Shown here: piece after piece, positions 54,525 through 63,704 of the stretch
How the letters are laid out: each line of letters starts with the position of its first letter
How positions within the stretch are numbered: position 1 is the stretch's first letter
NCBI RefSeq assembly: GCF_003261635.1
Contig: NZ_QFXK01000018.1
Location: 62,001-126,000, forward strand
Reading direction: 5' to 3'
DNA: 64,000 nt
Source of the DNA: Kribbella monticola
GTDB taxonomy: Bacteria; Actinomycetota; Actinomycetes; Propionibacteriales; Kribbellaceae
The notes under the pieces: generated by a model
Database searches by the model: none
Told to the model about the DNA's origin: nothing
Seen by the model: the letters and a program-made list of their open reading frames with translations, nothing else
Program-made: the position numbers and the translations under genes

Positions 54525-57182
54525 CTAGGCGGTCCGGTCGAGGACGCCGGTGCGGGCGGCGAGGGCGTTGCGGCGCCGTACGTCGAGGGGCGACGGGCGA
54601 CGGGTGAGCCGCAGATCCAGCAAGGCGGCTGCTTCGTCACCACGGCCTGCTGCCGACAACGCGTAGACCAAGGTCTCCTCGACCACGTCGCGTTGGGCAG
54701 CACTGCCGCCCAGCGTCCGCAGGCGCGAGGGCAACGCTTCCAGGATCAGCAGCGCCGTCCCCCAGTCACCACCGACGACCGCGGCCAGGCCCGAGCACAG
54801 CGGCGCGACCACGTTTCGGAACACCGGGTCCGGATGGACTGCCGCGTTGCGGCGCAACTGGTCGAGCCCGGCGAGGTCATCGGCCGCCGCCAGCGTGACA
54901 GCGCTGTGCAGGGCCGCGAAACCCGTCGGCGGTTGTTGCAGCCAGCCGTCGGGAGCTGCCGCCACGACGTCCGCAACCGGCAGGTGGCCTGCCCAGGCGC
55001 CGGTCATCCGGCAGCGCCACAGCATCGCGCCGGAGTCGACCAGCACCCGGGAGCCACTCACGCCGGGCGGCGCCAGCTGCGTGAGATACCGCTGCCGGAC
55101 CGCCTCGGTGTCACCCATCATCAGCTCGTGCAGGGCCGCATGCCAGGAGAAGTGCGCGCGATGGTTGGCCTGCGGACCGCGAGCCGCGAGCCAGCCGTCC
55201 AGCCAGCGAAGGCCTTCGACATGCGAGCCGGTCTCGTAGAAGACGTGCGCTCTGGCGTGCACCGCATGCCCGGACGACGGCTCCAGCGACAACGCGTACG
55301 ACGAGAGCTGCTCGGCCTCGCTCCAGCGTTCCTGGTCCTGCCGGACGAACGCCAACTGACCGGCGTACCACCAGTCACCGCCGTACGCCGGCGCCAGGCT
55401 TTCCACCAGCTCGGCGGTCTCGGTCCCTGAAGTCAGCCCTCCGAAGGCAACGGTCGGGATGGCGACACTGACCGCCAAAGCGTCCAGTGGGTACTCGCGG
55501 ATGTGCGTCAGCAAGGCGGATGCGCTGCCGTCGCCGATCCGGGCCGTGACGGCGTTGAGGAAGCTGCGTTCGCGGTCGTCGAGCAGACGACGCTCCCCTG
55601 CTGCTTGGGCTTGCGCAAGTTGCCCCGCGACGTCAACGTCTGCACCCCACTCGTGACCGAGCAGAGCCAAGGCCGCACGCCCCACCGCGAAGTCAGGGTC
55701 TTCCGCGACGGCGGCGACCACCAGTTCTTCGGCGCCGCCTTGCAGCCGCAGGAGCCGCCCCAGCGCCTCGTTGTAGATGGCTGCAGCATCGGCCGTGGTG
55801 GTGAGGCCTTGGCCATAGACGTCCAGTTGACGGCATACGGCCGGATGGTTGAGGTGGGCAACGACTGCGGTCGCCACATCGACTGCCTGTGAACGGATCT
55901 CCGGCATGGCGGTGGACTCCCACAAACCTCCACGGCGCAGGGCTCCCAGTGTCCAGAGCGGCGCACCACGGCCACTGGCTCCGAGGATGCGGCCGTCGTC
56001 GGCTGTTTCGAGTCCTAGTCCGGCGTCGCCGCTCCTGGCCAGGCCACCCGCCAGCAGCTCACGCAGGAGCGGGTCCACCTTCGCGTCGCCTACCGGGCCG
56101 GTGCAGTTGATCACTGCACCGACCGTCATGACCGTGCCGTCGCTGAGCAGTACCCGCACGGCGCCGCCGGTGTCTTCAGCCGTCACCACCTCGCCGGTGT
56201 GCTGACAGAGCCGCCCTGACTCCCGGACCACGGCCAGCCGCTCTGCCGTGACGGGCGCCATGCGATGGCGGTGCGCATCCCACGTCCGGGCGTCACTGCG
56301 GAGGAACTCCTGCTTGTCACTGGCCGGCAACCGCTTCCACACCTGCGAGGTGATCGGCCGCAGCCCGTCGATCGCGGCTCGCCAGTCACCAGTACGCCGT
56401 ACCGTCTGCACGACGTGCCGAAGCAGGGCTGAGCGCAGTACGGCGAGACTCTCGGCTTTGGTGACCTCGGTGGGAGGTGGAACCGGCGGCGTCTTCTCCG
56501 AGCGGTGTACCGCCGGGATGATGCCGTGGCGCGACACCGCGTGCAGGCTACGACTCGGACGATCTGTTGCGAGCACTACGTCGACCATGGTGAGTCCGGT
56601 GCCCACCAGCAACAGGTCCGCATCCGGCAGGTTGTCGAGGGCGCCAGGCAGCCATGGGTCGGCGACGAAGCGGTCGGAGCTCTGCAAGCCCTGCGGAGCC
56701 CAGGCGACGCCAGGCGCCGTGCCGGTGGCCACGACAGCAGCGTCGGCGAACAGGGTCTCGCCTGAGTCGAGGTGCAGGACTACCTGCCGCCCGACGTGGT
56801 CTACAGCGGTCACCCGGGCCTGGATGCGCTCGAGCGAGCCGGCAGAGCGAGCCCTACTGGCCGCTAGGTGGTCGGCGAGATAGTCGCCGTACCGGGCTCG
56901 GGCCACGAAGGTGGAGGGCTTGATCTCGGCGTCGACGTGCGCGTGCAGCCAGTCGAGGAAGTCGTCGGGTCGATCGGGCAGCGCACTCATCCCGGCCGCG
57001 GGAACGTTCAGCAGGTGCCGGCCGTCCGGTGTCGAATAGGCCGCACCGCGGGCTGTGTCCGGCCCCGGATCGATCAGCACGACCCGCACCGCGTTCGTAT
57101 CCAGCAGCCTGGCCGCGGTCAGTGCACCGGCGGCCCCCGCACCGATCACCGCGACCGTACAGCCGGCTTCCCCTTCGGTCAT
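54525..57182 (-). CDS. FAD/NAD(P)-binding oxidoreductase fused to TPR-like domain
   Basis: The 885-residue protein combines two halves. Residues 1-440 are an FAD/NAD(P)-binding domain of the PF13454 type, with VAVIGAGAAGALTAARLL as the dinucleotide fold, HLLNVPAAGMSALP and a second Rossmann motif (LLVGTGLTMVDV). Residues about 450-885 are alpha-helical and resemble TTC38-type TPR proteins (VYGQGLTTTADAAAIYNEALGRLL, RAHVFYETGSHVEGL). I know of each half separately, but not of this fusion as a common arrangement. The frame is continuous. The ATG at 57182 follows a G-rich ribosome-binding-like stretch. Its substrate is unknown. Confidence 0.8.
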   Translation of the reverse strand: MTEGEAGCTVAVIGAGAAGALTAARLLDTNAVRVVLIDPGPDTARGAAYSTPDGRHLLNVPAAGMSALPDRPDDFLDWLHAHVDAEIKPSTFVARARYGDYLADHLAASRARSAGSLERIQARVTAVDHVGRQVVLHLDSGETLFADAAVVATGTAPGVAWAPQGLQSSDRFVADPWLPGALDNLPDADLLLVGTGLTMVDVVLATDRPSRSLHAVSRHGIIPAVHRSEKTPPVPPPTEVTKAESLAVLRSALLRHVVQTVRRTGDWRAAIDGLRPITSQVWKRLPASDKQEFLRSDARTWDAHRHRMAPVTAERLAVVRESGRLCQHTGEVVTAEDTGGAVRVLLSDGTVMTVGAVINCTGPVGDAKVDPLLRELLAGGLARSGDAGLGLETADDGRILGASGRGAPLWTLGALRRGGLWESTAMPEIRSQAVDVATAVVAHLNHPAVCRQLDVYGQGLTTTADAAAIYNEALGRLLRLQGGAEELVVAAVAEDPDFAVGRAALALLGHEWGADVDVAGQLAQAQAAGERRLLDDRERSFLNAVTARIGDGSASALLTHIREYPLDALAVSVAIPTVAFGGLTSGTETAELVESLAPAYGGDWWYAGQLAFVRQDQERWSEAEQLSSYALSLEPSSGHAVHARAHVFYETGSHVEGLRWLDGWLAARGPQANHRAHFSWHAALHELMMGDTEAVRQRYLTQLAPPGVSGSRVLVDSGAMLWRCRMTGAWAGHLPVADVVAAAPDGWLQQPPTGFAALHSAVTLAAADDLAGLDQLRRNAAVHPDPVFRNVVAPLCSGLAAVVGGDWGTALLILEALPSRLRTLGGSAAQRDVVEETLVYALSAAGRGDEAAALLDLRLTRRPSPLDVRRRNALAARTGVLDRTA

Positions 57183-57520
57183 GCTGACCCACCCCCCACA
57201 GGCGTGAAACTCTACTGAACCAATAGACTTACTGGTCTGAAGGTAGCCGATCACGGCGGCGATCGCCAGCAGCATCCGGCGGGCGGGGGGCTTCCGGCGC
57301 GCGGTAGAAGCCGGCAGTAGTCCGGCCGGCATTGTGTGCTACCGTTTTCTCCGGTTGCAGTTTTGCAGTTCCACGTTCGTTTTGAGACGCCCGCGGAGTT
57401 TGTGATCCGCAGGGCGTTTTCTCATTTCCGGGCCTTGGTCCGATGTGGGAGGGCTCGTTCGGCAGCCCGGGAACCGGTATTCGCCGGGACTCGTCAACTC
57501 GCCCCACAAAGGAGCAGATC
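57183..57520 (+). promoter_or_regulatory. Long leader and promoter region of the cold-shock gene
   Basis: These 338 bases separate the FAD protein start from the cold-shock gene. No gene is evident. The distal part has TTTTCTCC/TTTTGCAG-type AT patches that may be the promoter (about 57340-57375), then a hairpin at 57387-57417, then a 100-base leader ending in AAAGGAG. Long structured leaders are typical of cold-shock genes. Confidence 0.6.
57387..57417 (+). terminator. Terminator-like hairpin in cold-shock leader
   Basis: ACGCCC-GCGGA pairs with TCCGC-a-GGGCGT (one bulged A, loop GTTTGTGA), immediately followed by TTTTCTC. The shape is that of an intrinsic terminator about 100 bases before the csp start, suggesting attenuation or a thermosensitive switch. 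That role is inferred. Confidence 0.65.
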
Positions 57521-57724
57521 ATGGCTAACGGAACAGTGAAGTGGTTCAACAGCGAAAAGGGCTTCGGCTTCATCGCGCAGGACGGCGGCGGCGCCGACGT
57601 GTTCGTGCACTACTCGGCGATCACGACGGACGGCTACCGTTCGCTGGATGAGAACCAGAAGGTCGAGTTCGACCTGACCCAGGGCCCGAAGGGCCCGCAG
57701 GCGGAGAACGTCCGCCCGGTCTGA
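57521..57724 (+). CDS. Cold shock protein (CspA family)
   Basis: The 67-residue protein is a full cold-shock domain with both RNA-binding motifs intact: KGFGFI and VFVHYSAI, beginning [15 protein letters not shown]. It is a nucleic-acid chaperone in the cytosol. AAAGGAG precedes the ATG. The gene is followed at once by an 11-bp terminator. Confidence 0.97.
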   Translation: MANGTVKWFNSEKGFGFIAQDGGGADVFVHYSAITTDGYRSLDENQKVEFDLTQGPKGPQAENVRPV

Positions 57725-57737
57725 ACCACCGCGTGAG

Positions 57738-57763
57738 ACAGGCCCGGCTTCGGCCGGGCCTGT
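57738..57763. terminator. Terminator after cold-shock gene
   Basis: ACAGGCCCGGC pairs perfectly with GCCGGGCCTGT around a stable TTCG loop and is followed by TTCATTT. It lies between convergent csp and GNAT genes and can serve both. Confidence 0.92.
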
Positions 57764-57764
57764 T

Positions 57765-58265
57765 TCATTTCCCGGGCAGTTCGGACACCCAGCGCAGCTC
57801 CCCTTCTTGGACCACGTCAGTGCGGGTTAGGCCGATTGCCGCCGCCACTGCGGCCGACGCCCCGTGCTCCGGGTGGACGTGCGCGACGACCCGCCGTACG
57901 CCGTGCGCCTCTAGCCAGGTCGCCAGGCCCACCGCGGCCTCCTTCGCGTAGCCGCGGCCCTGCCACGCAGTACCGATGACCCAGGCGATCTCCGCCTCCT
58001 CGCCGGTGACCGTCGCCTGTACGTAGCCGACCAGGGCGTCGTCCTGCAGGGAGCTCACTACCCAGTTGAGCCAGTACTCCCCCGGCCGGTCCGGTCCCGC
58101 CACCTGTCGTTCGTACCGCGCCGCCAGCTCCTCCACCGTCGGCGGCTCGCCACCGGTGAACGTGTAGAGCTCGGGCGCAGCCAGTACGCCGGCCATCTCC
58201 TCGGCGTACTCCACGTGCAGCGGCAGCAATGCCAGTCGCTCGGTGTCGAATCTGGTCGCGATCAT
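57765..58265 (-). CDS. GNAT family N-acetyltransferase
   Basis: The 166-residue protein has the RimJ/RimL-like GNAT pattern: FDTERLALLPL, EIAWVIGTAWQGRGYAKEAA (the acetyl-CoA loop Q-G-R-G-Y-A) and a C-terminal GVRRVVAHVHPEHGASA strand-helix. The acceptor is unknown. It is convergent with the cold-shock gene. Confidence 0.88.
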   Translation of the reverse strand: MIATRFDTERLALLPLHVEYAEEMAGVLAAPELYTFTGGEPPTVEELAARYERQVAGPDRPGEYWLNWVVSSLQDDALVGYVQATVTGEEAEIAWVIGTAWQGRGYAKEAAVGLATWLEAHGVRRVVAHVHPEHGASAAVAAAIGLTRTDVVQEGELRWVSELPGK

Positions 58266-58343
58266 CGGGCAACGGTAGCGCCGAGCGGTCCGGCCGCTCC
58301 CTCCTCGGCCGATCCGCCCGGTGCCACTGCAGTGCGCAGGTGC

Positions 58344-58724
58344 TCAGGGCAACCGTGCGTTCGGGTGAAGGTCGAACCGTGGACTCCGGTGGTCGCCCGG
58401 CCGGTACGGCGTGATCCGCTCCTCGTAGTGCAGGTGCGGACCCACCGCGACGCCCAGGCGATCCCCCGTCTCCACGGTGTCCCCCTGCTGGACCTCCACC
58501 TCGGACACCTGGCCGTAGAAGTGCCAGATCGCGTTCGACTCGACCACGACCTGGTCACCTCCCGCCCGGACGACGACCCCCGCAAGCGTCGCCCGCACCG
58601 GCGTACCCGGCTCGGCACGGTAGTCCCGGCCCGGGTGCGGCCCGCGCTCCCCCGTCACCCCGAACTCGCAGGTCACTCTCGGGTTGTGCACCGGCGCCGC
58701 CATGTACCGATGGTCCGGGCGCAC
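58344..58724 (-). CDS. Small M23-like metallopeptidase
   Basis: The 126-residue protein is close to a bare LytM/M23 domain: the HPGRDY motif supplies His and Asp, and GPHLHYEE supplies the H-x-H pair. The GVVVRAGGDQVVVES strands fit the fold. There is no signal peptide, so an intracellular or moonlighting role is possible. It starts two bases after the stop of the large regulator gene; the GTG at 58724 has AAGGG upstream (an ATG at 58703 is an alternative). Confidence 0.78.
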   Translation of the reverse strand: MRPDHRYMAAPVHNPRVTCEFGVTGERGPHPGRDYRAEPGTPVRATLAGVVVRAGGDQVVVESNAIWHFYGQVSEVEVQQGDTVETGDRLGVAVGPHLHYEERITPYRPGDHRSPRFDLHPNARLP

Positions 58725-58726
58725 CT

Positions 58727-61700
58727 TCAGAAACCCTTAAAGCCTGCCGGCGCCGTCGGGTAAGGGGCCGGCTCGACGTCCAGCTCGGCCATCCGCTGCA
58801 CGTAGGTGCGGTAGGCCCGACGGGCTTCGCCGTGCGCTCCACTGCGCTGGAACGCAGACACCAGTCCGAGGTGCGCGCGTTCGTCGTACTGGTCGCGCTG
58901 CAGGATGCGGAGCAGGTATCCGGCGGCTGCGTCCGGGTCGCGCTTGCTGCGATCGGCCAGGACGCGGGCAACACGGACGTACAGAGCCCGGGCTTCCTCA
59001 CGCATCCCGGCGGCCCAGTCGGCGTACACGTCCTCTTCCAGGAAGTCGCCGCTGTACGACGCTTCGGCCGCACGCAACATCGCCAGGTCGTTGCTGTCGA
59101 GCCCAGCGCGCGCGTCCCGCAGGAAGCCCTCGACGTCGACGGCGGTCTGCTCACCGTCCAGCCAGATGGTCGCCCGGTCGGCACCGACGAAGCGGTCGGG
59201 GGTATACGACTTGTCAGGGTCCAGCACGGAACGCACAGTCGACAGCGCCACTGACAATCGTGGCGACGCGACCGACTCGCCCTGGTCGGGCCAGAGCAGG
59301 TCCAGTAGCTGCACGCGAGCCACTGGACGACAGCGACGGGCAACGAGGATCTTCAGCAGGTCCCTGGCCTTCTTGGACGGCCATTCGCCTAGCTGCACGG
59401 GTTTGCCGTGCCGCAGTACGCGGAAGCCACCGAGGCACTCGATGCGTACTGGAGCCGGCCCTGTCTCTTCACCGGCGGCCAGAGCGGCTGCGGCATAGCG
59501 AGTCGCACCGGCCGTGAGGAATTGCTGGTGAGCACGCAGTGCGAGGTCCCTGGCCTCCGGACCATGCGTCCGCCTGGACAGCATCAACTCGGCCCGTGCC
59601 TGCCCCAGCGGATCGCCCAGCTCAGTACGGATATTCAGTACTTCGTGCAGTGGCTCGGCCCCGCCGTCTGCTGCGGCAAGGAGTTCCAGCGCGTCGGCAA
59701 GACCTGCGCGATCTCGCCGCTTGCGACACAGGGCTGCTGCTCGCTCTGCAGCAGCAGCCGCCTCGGTCTTGTCACCGGCGTGCAGGCTCACCCAGCCGAG
59801 TGCAATCAACGCACTGGACTGACCGAGCACGGGCCCGTAAGCCACGGCCTGCTTGGCCATCTCGGCAAGCTCCGCCGCTCTCTCCGGCTCCTCCCCTGCA
59901 AGCACTCGCGCGAGACCGGCCAACGAGGGCACCAGCGACTGCATGTCCTTCGTCTCGTCGGCCAAGGCGATGGCTTCTTCGAAGCACGCCCTGGCCAACG
60001 CCCGGTCGCCACGCTCCCGGTACACCTCTCCGAGTACAGACAGGGGTTGTGCGACTCGCTTGGACTCCAGCTTCTGGTAGAGCGCCCTGGAACCTTCCAG
60101 CTCGCCAATAGCTTCGTCCAGCCGGCCCAGTCTCAGCAGCGCCTCGCCACGATTGTTCAGCGCGAGCGCACGGAACACCGCGAAGCCGGAGCGGTCAGCC
60201 AACTCCAGTGCACGGTCCAGCTCCTCGAGACCGAGCATGTAGTCGCCTTCGGCGATGTGGTGGGATCCACGGTTCACCCGGATGCGGATCGACTGCAGCA
60301 GATCACCTGCGCGCTCTGCATGGTCCAGCGCGCGCAGGTAATGGGAGGCGTTGCCGCGCGGGTCACTGTCGACTGCGGCCAGCATCGCCAGCACCGTGTG
60401 GACGATCGCCAGCGCGCGGTCGTCGCGAGACGCCTTTGCTGCCTCCTGAGCCGCTTCGATCAGGCTGCGGCAGTCGTCGAACTCTCCGCGCAACCAGTGC
60501 GCTCCGGCCCACCAGGCCTGCAACAGTGCCTCATCGGCCGGCTGCCCGCCGTCGATCCGGCCTCGGCGATAGGTGGCGATGGCAACATCCGTCCGGCCCC
60601 GCAGGTGATGGATCAGCCCCAGCCGCCAGGCGATCGCGACGGGGATCTCGCCCTCCGGACCGATGATCCGGTCGAAGCAGTCCTCCGCACCCTGCCAGTC
60701 GCCCAGCACCTGCCGGGCTTCGCCTTCCAGCTGATCCATCGCCGCGTCCCGCAACTCCTGCGGCAGCATGGTGACGGCAGCGACCACCATCTCCGCCAGA
60801 CCACCGGCAACCATCGCGTGCCCGCGCTCGGTCAGCATGCGCGCTGCTTGGGCCGGGTCGACAGCCTGGAAGCACGCCAGTGCGTCCCGATGGTCCCCGA
60901 CCGACTCGAACCAGCGTCCGGCCTGCTGGGTCAGCTCGGTGATCCCCGCGTCGTCAGTGGACAGCCGGTCGTTGGCGAAGTCACGAACCAGCGGGTTGAG
61001 CTCATAGCCGTCGGCCGCGCCGGCAGAGACGAGCAGGCCTCTCGTCCGAAGCTGCTGCAGGGTGTCGGCGCTCTCAGTGAGCCCGATCGCCTGGCACAGC
61101 TCCGCCCCGAACCGCGGCAGCACAGCGACGGCGGCCACCAACCGGCGTACGGACGCTGGCTCGGCAGCGAAGACCTCTTCTGCCAGGTAGTCGTACAGCG
61201 GCCCGTCCGAACGCAGTGCTCGTCGCAGCCGGGTGGATCGCTCGGCAGCCGGCACAGTCCGCAACGCCTCCACCGCAAGCCGCGTAGCAGCAGGCCACCC
61301 CTGTACTGCGGCTTGCAACGGCTCGGCGAGTTCATCAACCCCTTCACCCAGTACTGCGCGTAGCACCTCGAGGGTCTCCGGCACGGTGAAGGCGACCGCC
61401 GTCGCGTCGATCTCCAGCACCTGGCCTCGGCCCCGCAACCGGTCGATCCCGAACGGCAGCGCCGTACGGGAAGCCACCACCAAGTGCAGGGACGAGGGCG
61501 CCACCCGGACCAGCCCGTCGATCAGCTTGGCGGCCGGGTCGTGCGCATGGATCTCGTGGAGGTCGTCCAGGACGAGCACGAGGTCATCGTGCAGGTTCTG
61601 CTCCAGCGCCTCGGCCAGCACAGCGGCGTACGCGAGTGCTCTGGTCTCTTGCTCGGCGTCGGCGTCTGGGCCACGAGGCCCCTGGAGCTCGGCCGCTAGT

Positions 61701-61957
61701 ACTGCGGAGAGTGCGGGGACCTGGCGTCGGAGTGCTTCCACCAGCGCCGTCACCATCGCCGCGAGCGAGCGGTCCTCGGCACGGACGGTGTGCCAGGCGC
61801 AGGGCCGTCCAGCGGCCCAGGAAGCGAGCAGCGTGGACTTGCCGAACCCAGCGTCCGCGACGACCGTCACCAGCCGCCGCTGCGCGCCCTCGTCCAGCAG
61901 CGCAAGCAGGCGCGGCCGTGCCACCGTCCCCTGCAAACCCGCGCCGTCCCCAGGCAT
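58727..61957 (-). CDS. Large ATPase-BTAD transcriptional regulator
   Basis: The 1076-residue protein has an N-terminal AAA/STAND NTPase (Walker A ADAGFGKST at 34-42; Walker B LVLVLDDLHEI near 130), a middle TPR-like region (repeated Ala/Leu helices, about 360-820) and a C-terminal OmpR-type DNA-binding plus BTAD region (IECLGGFRVLRHGKPVQLGEW, then EEARALYVRVARVLADR; 838-1076). This is the MalT/SARP-like large regulator layout. The DNA targets are not known. The small M23 gene directly follows. Confidence 0.85.
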   Translation of the reverse strand: MPGDGAGLQGTVARPRLLALLDEGAQRRLVTVVADAGFGKSTLLASWAAGRPCAWHTVRAEDRSLAAMVTALVEALRRQVPALSAVLAAELQGPRGPDADAEQETRALAYAAVLAEALEQNLHDDLVLVLDDLHEIHAHDPAAKLIDGLVRVAPSSLHLVVASRTALPFGIDRLRGRGQVLEIDATAVAFTVPETLEVLRAVLGEGVDELAEPLQAAVQGWPAATRLAVEALRTVPAAERSTRLRRALRSDGPLYDYLAEEVFAAEPASVRRLVAAVAVLPRFGAELCQAIGLTESADTLQQLRTRGLLVSAGAADGYELNPLVRDFANDRLSTDDAGITELTQQAGRWFESVGDHRDALACFQAVDPAQAARMLTERGHAMVAGGLAEMVVAAVTMLPQELRDAAMDQLEGEARQVLGDWQGAEDCFDRIIGPEGEIPVAIAWRLGLIHHLRGRTDVAIATYRRGRIDGGQPADEALLQAWWAGAHWLRGEFDDCRSLIEAAQEAAKASRDDRALAIVHTVLAMLAAVDSDPRGNASHYLRALDHAERAGDLLQSIRIRVNRGSHHIAEGDYMLGLEELDRALELADRSGFAVFRALALNNRGEALLRLGRLDEAIGELEGSRALYQKLESKRVAQPLSVLGEVYRERGDRALARACFEEAIALADETKDMQSLVPSLAGLARVLAGEEPERAAELAEMAKQAVAYGPVLGQSSALIALGWVSLHAGDKTEAAAAAERAAALCRKRRDRAGLADALELLAAADGGAEPLHEVLNIRTELGDPLGQARAELMLSRRTHGPEARDLALRAHQQFLTAGATRYAAAALAAGEETGPAPVRIECLGGFRVLRHGKPVQLGEWPSKKARDLLKILVARRCRPVARVQLLDLLWPDQGESVASPRLSVALSTVRSVLDPDKSYTPDRFVGADRATIWLDGEQTAVDVEGFLRDARAGLDSNDLAMLRAAEASYSGDFLEEDVYADWAAGMREEARALYVRVARVLADRSKRDPDAAAGYLLRILQRDQYDERAHLGLVSAFQRSGAHGEARRAYRTYVQRMAELDVEPAPYPTAPAGFKGF

Positions 61958-62143
61958 CTGGCCACCTTCCCGTCCCCTGTCGCGAGATTAGTGTCGCGGA
62001 AGGGGCTTCCGATACAACAGCACCGTCAGTAGCCAGTTCGCAACGATGCCGGCACTGATCTCACGCCCAGGAACCGCCGCCACGCCCGCTCCGGAGCCTG
62101 CCGGGCGCGACGCTGTCGGCGTGTCGCCGTAGGGTGGGTGCCC

Positions 62144-62752
62144 ATGAACGACCGGCTGGTGTGGATCGACTGTGAGATGACCGGACTCGATCTGGTGGCG
62201 GACGCCCTGATCGAGGTGGCGGTCCTCGTCACCGACTACGAGTTGAACGTGCTCGGCGACGGGATCGACCTGGTGATCGCGCCACCTCCCGGAGCGCTGG
62301 AGCAGATGGGCGACTTCGTCCGCGACATGCACACCGCCTCCGGCCTGCTCGCCGAACTCGAGCACGGGATCGAACTCGCCGACGCCGAACAGCAGGTGCT
62401 CGACTTCATCGCCGGCTACGTCCCCGACCCGCGCAAGGCCGCGCTGGCCGGCAACTCCGTCGGCACCGACCGCACCTTCCTGGTCCGCGACATGCCCAAG
62501 GTCGAGGCCCACCTGCACTACCGCAACGTCGACGTCAGCTCGATCAAGGAACTCGTCCGCCGCTGGTATCCGCGCGTGTACTACGCGACGCCGGCCAAGA
62601 ACGGCAACCACCGCGCGCTCGCCGACATCACCGAGAGCATCGCCGAACTCAGGTACTACAGGCAGACCGTTTTCGTGCCTCAGCCAGGCCCCGACAGCGA
62701 CACCGCGAAGGCCGCCGCCAGCGCCGTCTCGGGCCCGATTTCAGGGAACTGA
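62144..62752 (+). CDS. orn: Oligoribonuclease
   Basis: The 202-residue protein is a DEDDh exonuclease: LVWIDCEMTGLDL carries Asp9 and Glu11, the ALAGNSVGTDRTFL segment supplies the next Asp, and KNGNHRALADI has the catalytic His and last Asp. It degrades 2-5 nt RNA and pGpG. An ATG at 62144 preceded by AGGGTGGG is preferred; a GTG at 62138 is an alternative. The gene ends about 60 bases before tRNA-His. Confidence 0.95.
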   Translation: MNDRLVWIDCEMTGLDLVADALIEVAVLVTDYELNVLGDGIDLVIAPPPGALEQMGDFVRDMHTASGLLAELEHGIELADAEQQVLDFIAGYVPDPRKAALAGNSVGTDRTFLVRDMPKVEAHLHYRNVDVSSIKELVRRWYPRVYYATPAKNGNHRALADITESIAELRYYRQTVFVPQPGPDSDTAKAAASAVSGPISGN

Positions 62753-62809
62753 CGATCGTCGCTATGATTACCCAGCCGTCGCAGTCAGGACGGCAGCAGT
62801 ACCGAACAT

Positions 62810-62883
62810 GGTGGGTATAGCTCAGCTGGTAGAGCACCTGGTTGTGGTCCAGGGGGCCGCGGGTTCAAGTCCCGTTACTCACC
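62810..62883 (+). tRNA. tRNA-His (GTG anticodon, G-1 encoded)
   Basis: The acceptor GTGGGTA pairs with TACTCAC (one G-T), the anticodon stem CCTGG/CCAGG holds loop TTGTGGT with GTG at 62844-62846, and the T-arm is GCGGG-TTCAAGT-CCCGT. G62810 pairs with the discriminator C62883, giving the G-1 identity of tRNA-His. CCA is not encoded. Confidence 0.95.
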
Positions 62884-62889
62884 CGGCTG

Positions 62890-62935
62890 GCCCGGCGTGT
62901 CTGCGGAAAGCGCAGACATTGCCGGGCTCTTATTT
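62890..62935 (+). terminator. Terminator after tRNA-His
   Basis: GCCCGGC and TGTCTGCG pair with CGCAGACA and GCCGGGC to make a long, nearly continuous stem around GAAAG, and the RNA then reads TCTTATTTT. This is a strong intrinsic terminator. Confidence 0.9.
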
Positions 62936-62961
62936 TGTGCGCGGTCGCTTCGCTCCGCGCG

Positions 62962-63110
62962 GGCGGGGGGCTTCGCCCACCCGCACCCCCCTTGCGGTGG
63001 CTGGGTTTGCTGGGATGGCGGGGGGCTTCGCTCGCGCCCTGGGGTGGTTGGGTTCGTTGGGACGGCGGAGGGCTTCGCTCGGACTCTTGGGGTGGCTGGG
63101 TTTGTTGTCG
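62962..63110. repeat. Three imperfect 47-55 bp direct repeats
   Basis: Units at 62962-63016, 63017-63063 and 63064-63110 share the skeleton GGCGG(G/A)GGGCTTCGC...GGGGTGG(C/T)TGGGTT(T/C)G(C/T)TG. The last two are 47 bp long and nearly identical; the first is longer and more diverged. The region is G/T-skewed and does not appear to code for protein. Confidence 0.7.
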
Positions 63111-63182
63111 GCGTCCGGGGGCTGGGGGTGTTGTCGGCGGTTTGTCGGGGGTTGGACTGGGTGGGGTGCCAGGATCGGGTGG

Positions 63183-63668
63183 GTGAAGTCGGGCAGCGTT
63201 TGGTTCGGGTACGGGGTGGCTGTGCTGGTCACGTTTGTGATCGGGGCGGTTGCGTTCGGGGTGTTCGTGTTGTCCAAGGTGTTCGGAGGGTCGGCTGAGG
63301 AGTCGCCGGCGCCGTCCGTTGTGCAGGCCAGCCCGTCGGTCAGGGCTACACCGGTTCCGCAGAAGAGGGCTGCTCAGGTGTTGGGGGTGCGGGCCGTGGT
63401 GGCTGATGCCCGGCAGGTGGTGGTGACAGTGGCTACGCCGGTGGGGTGTGCGAAAAATCTGCGTGCGGTTGCTTATGCCGAGGGGGTCGGCGCGGTTGCG
63501 GTGCGGATCACTCAGGAGGTTGGTGCCGGCTGCCGGTGGCAGCGGAAGCCGGTGCTGGTGACGGCCAAGGCTCCGGTGGGTGACCGCACGCTGATCGTCA
63601 ACGGCACCCCGTGGACGCCGACCGAGTCCGGTGAATATCAGCAGGCACTTCGCGCGGCCACGTCCTGA
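63183..63668 (+). CDS. Single-pass membrane/secreted hypothetical protein
   Basis: The 161-residue protein has one transmembrane helix near the start (GVAVLVTFVIGAVAFGVFVL), a Pro/Ser/Ala-rich linker, and a C-terminal domain with two conserved-looking cysteines (PVGCAKNLR and GAGCRWQRKP) that could form a disulfide outside the membrane. No family is recognised. The GTG at 63183 is chosen because the upstream extension is the noncoding repeat patch and the tRNA. Confidence 0.6.
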   Translation: MKSGSVWFGYGVAVLVTFVIGAVAFGVFVLSKVFGGSAEESPAPSVVQASPSVRATPVPQKRAAQVLGVRAVVADARQVVVTVATPVGCAKNLRAVAYAEGVGAVAVRITQEVGAGCRWQRKPVLVTAKAPVGDRTLIVNGTPWTPTESGEYQQALRAATS

Positions 63669-63704
63669 CCGATTCCTTTTCCGGGTTCGCGCGGTCTACC
63701 TGTC

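Noticed and set aside
62808..63182. N-terminal extension of the small membrane protein through tRNA-His.
   Set aside because: It would translate the tRNA, terminator and repeat patch; a GTG at 63183 directly precedes the membrane helix.
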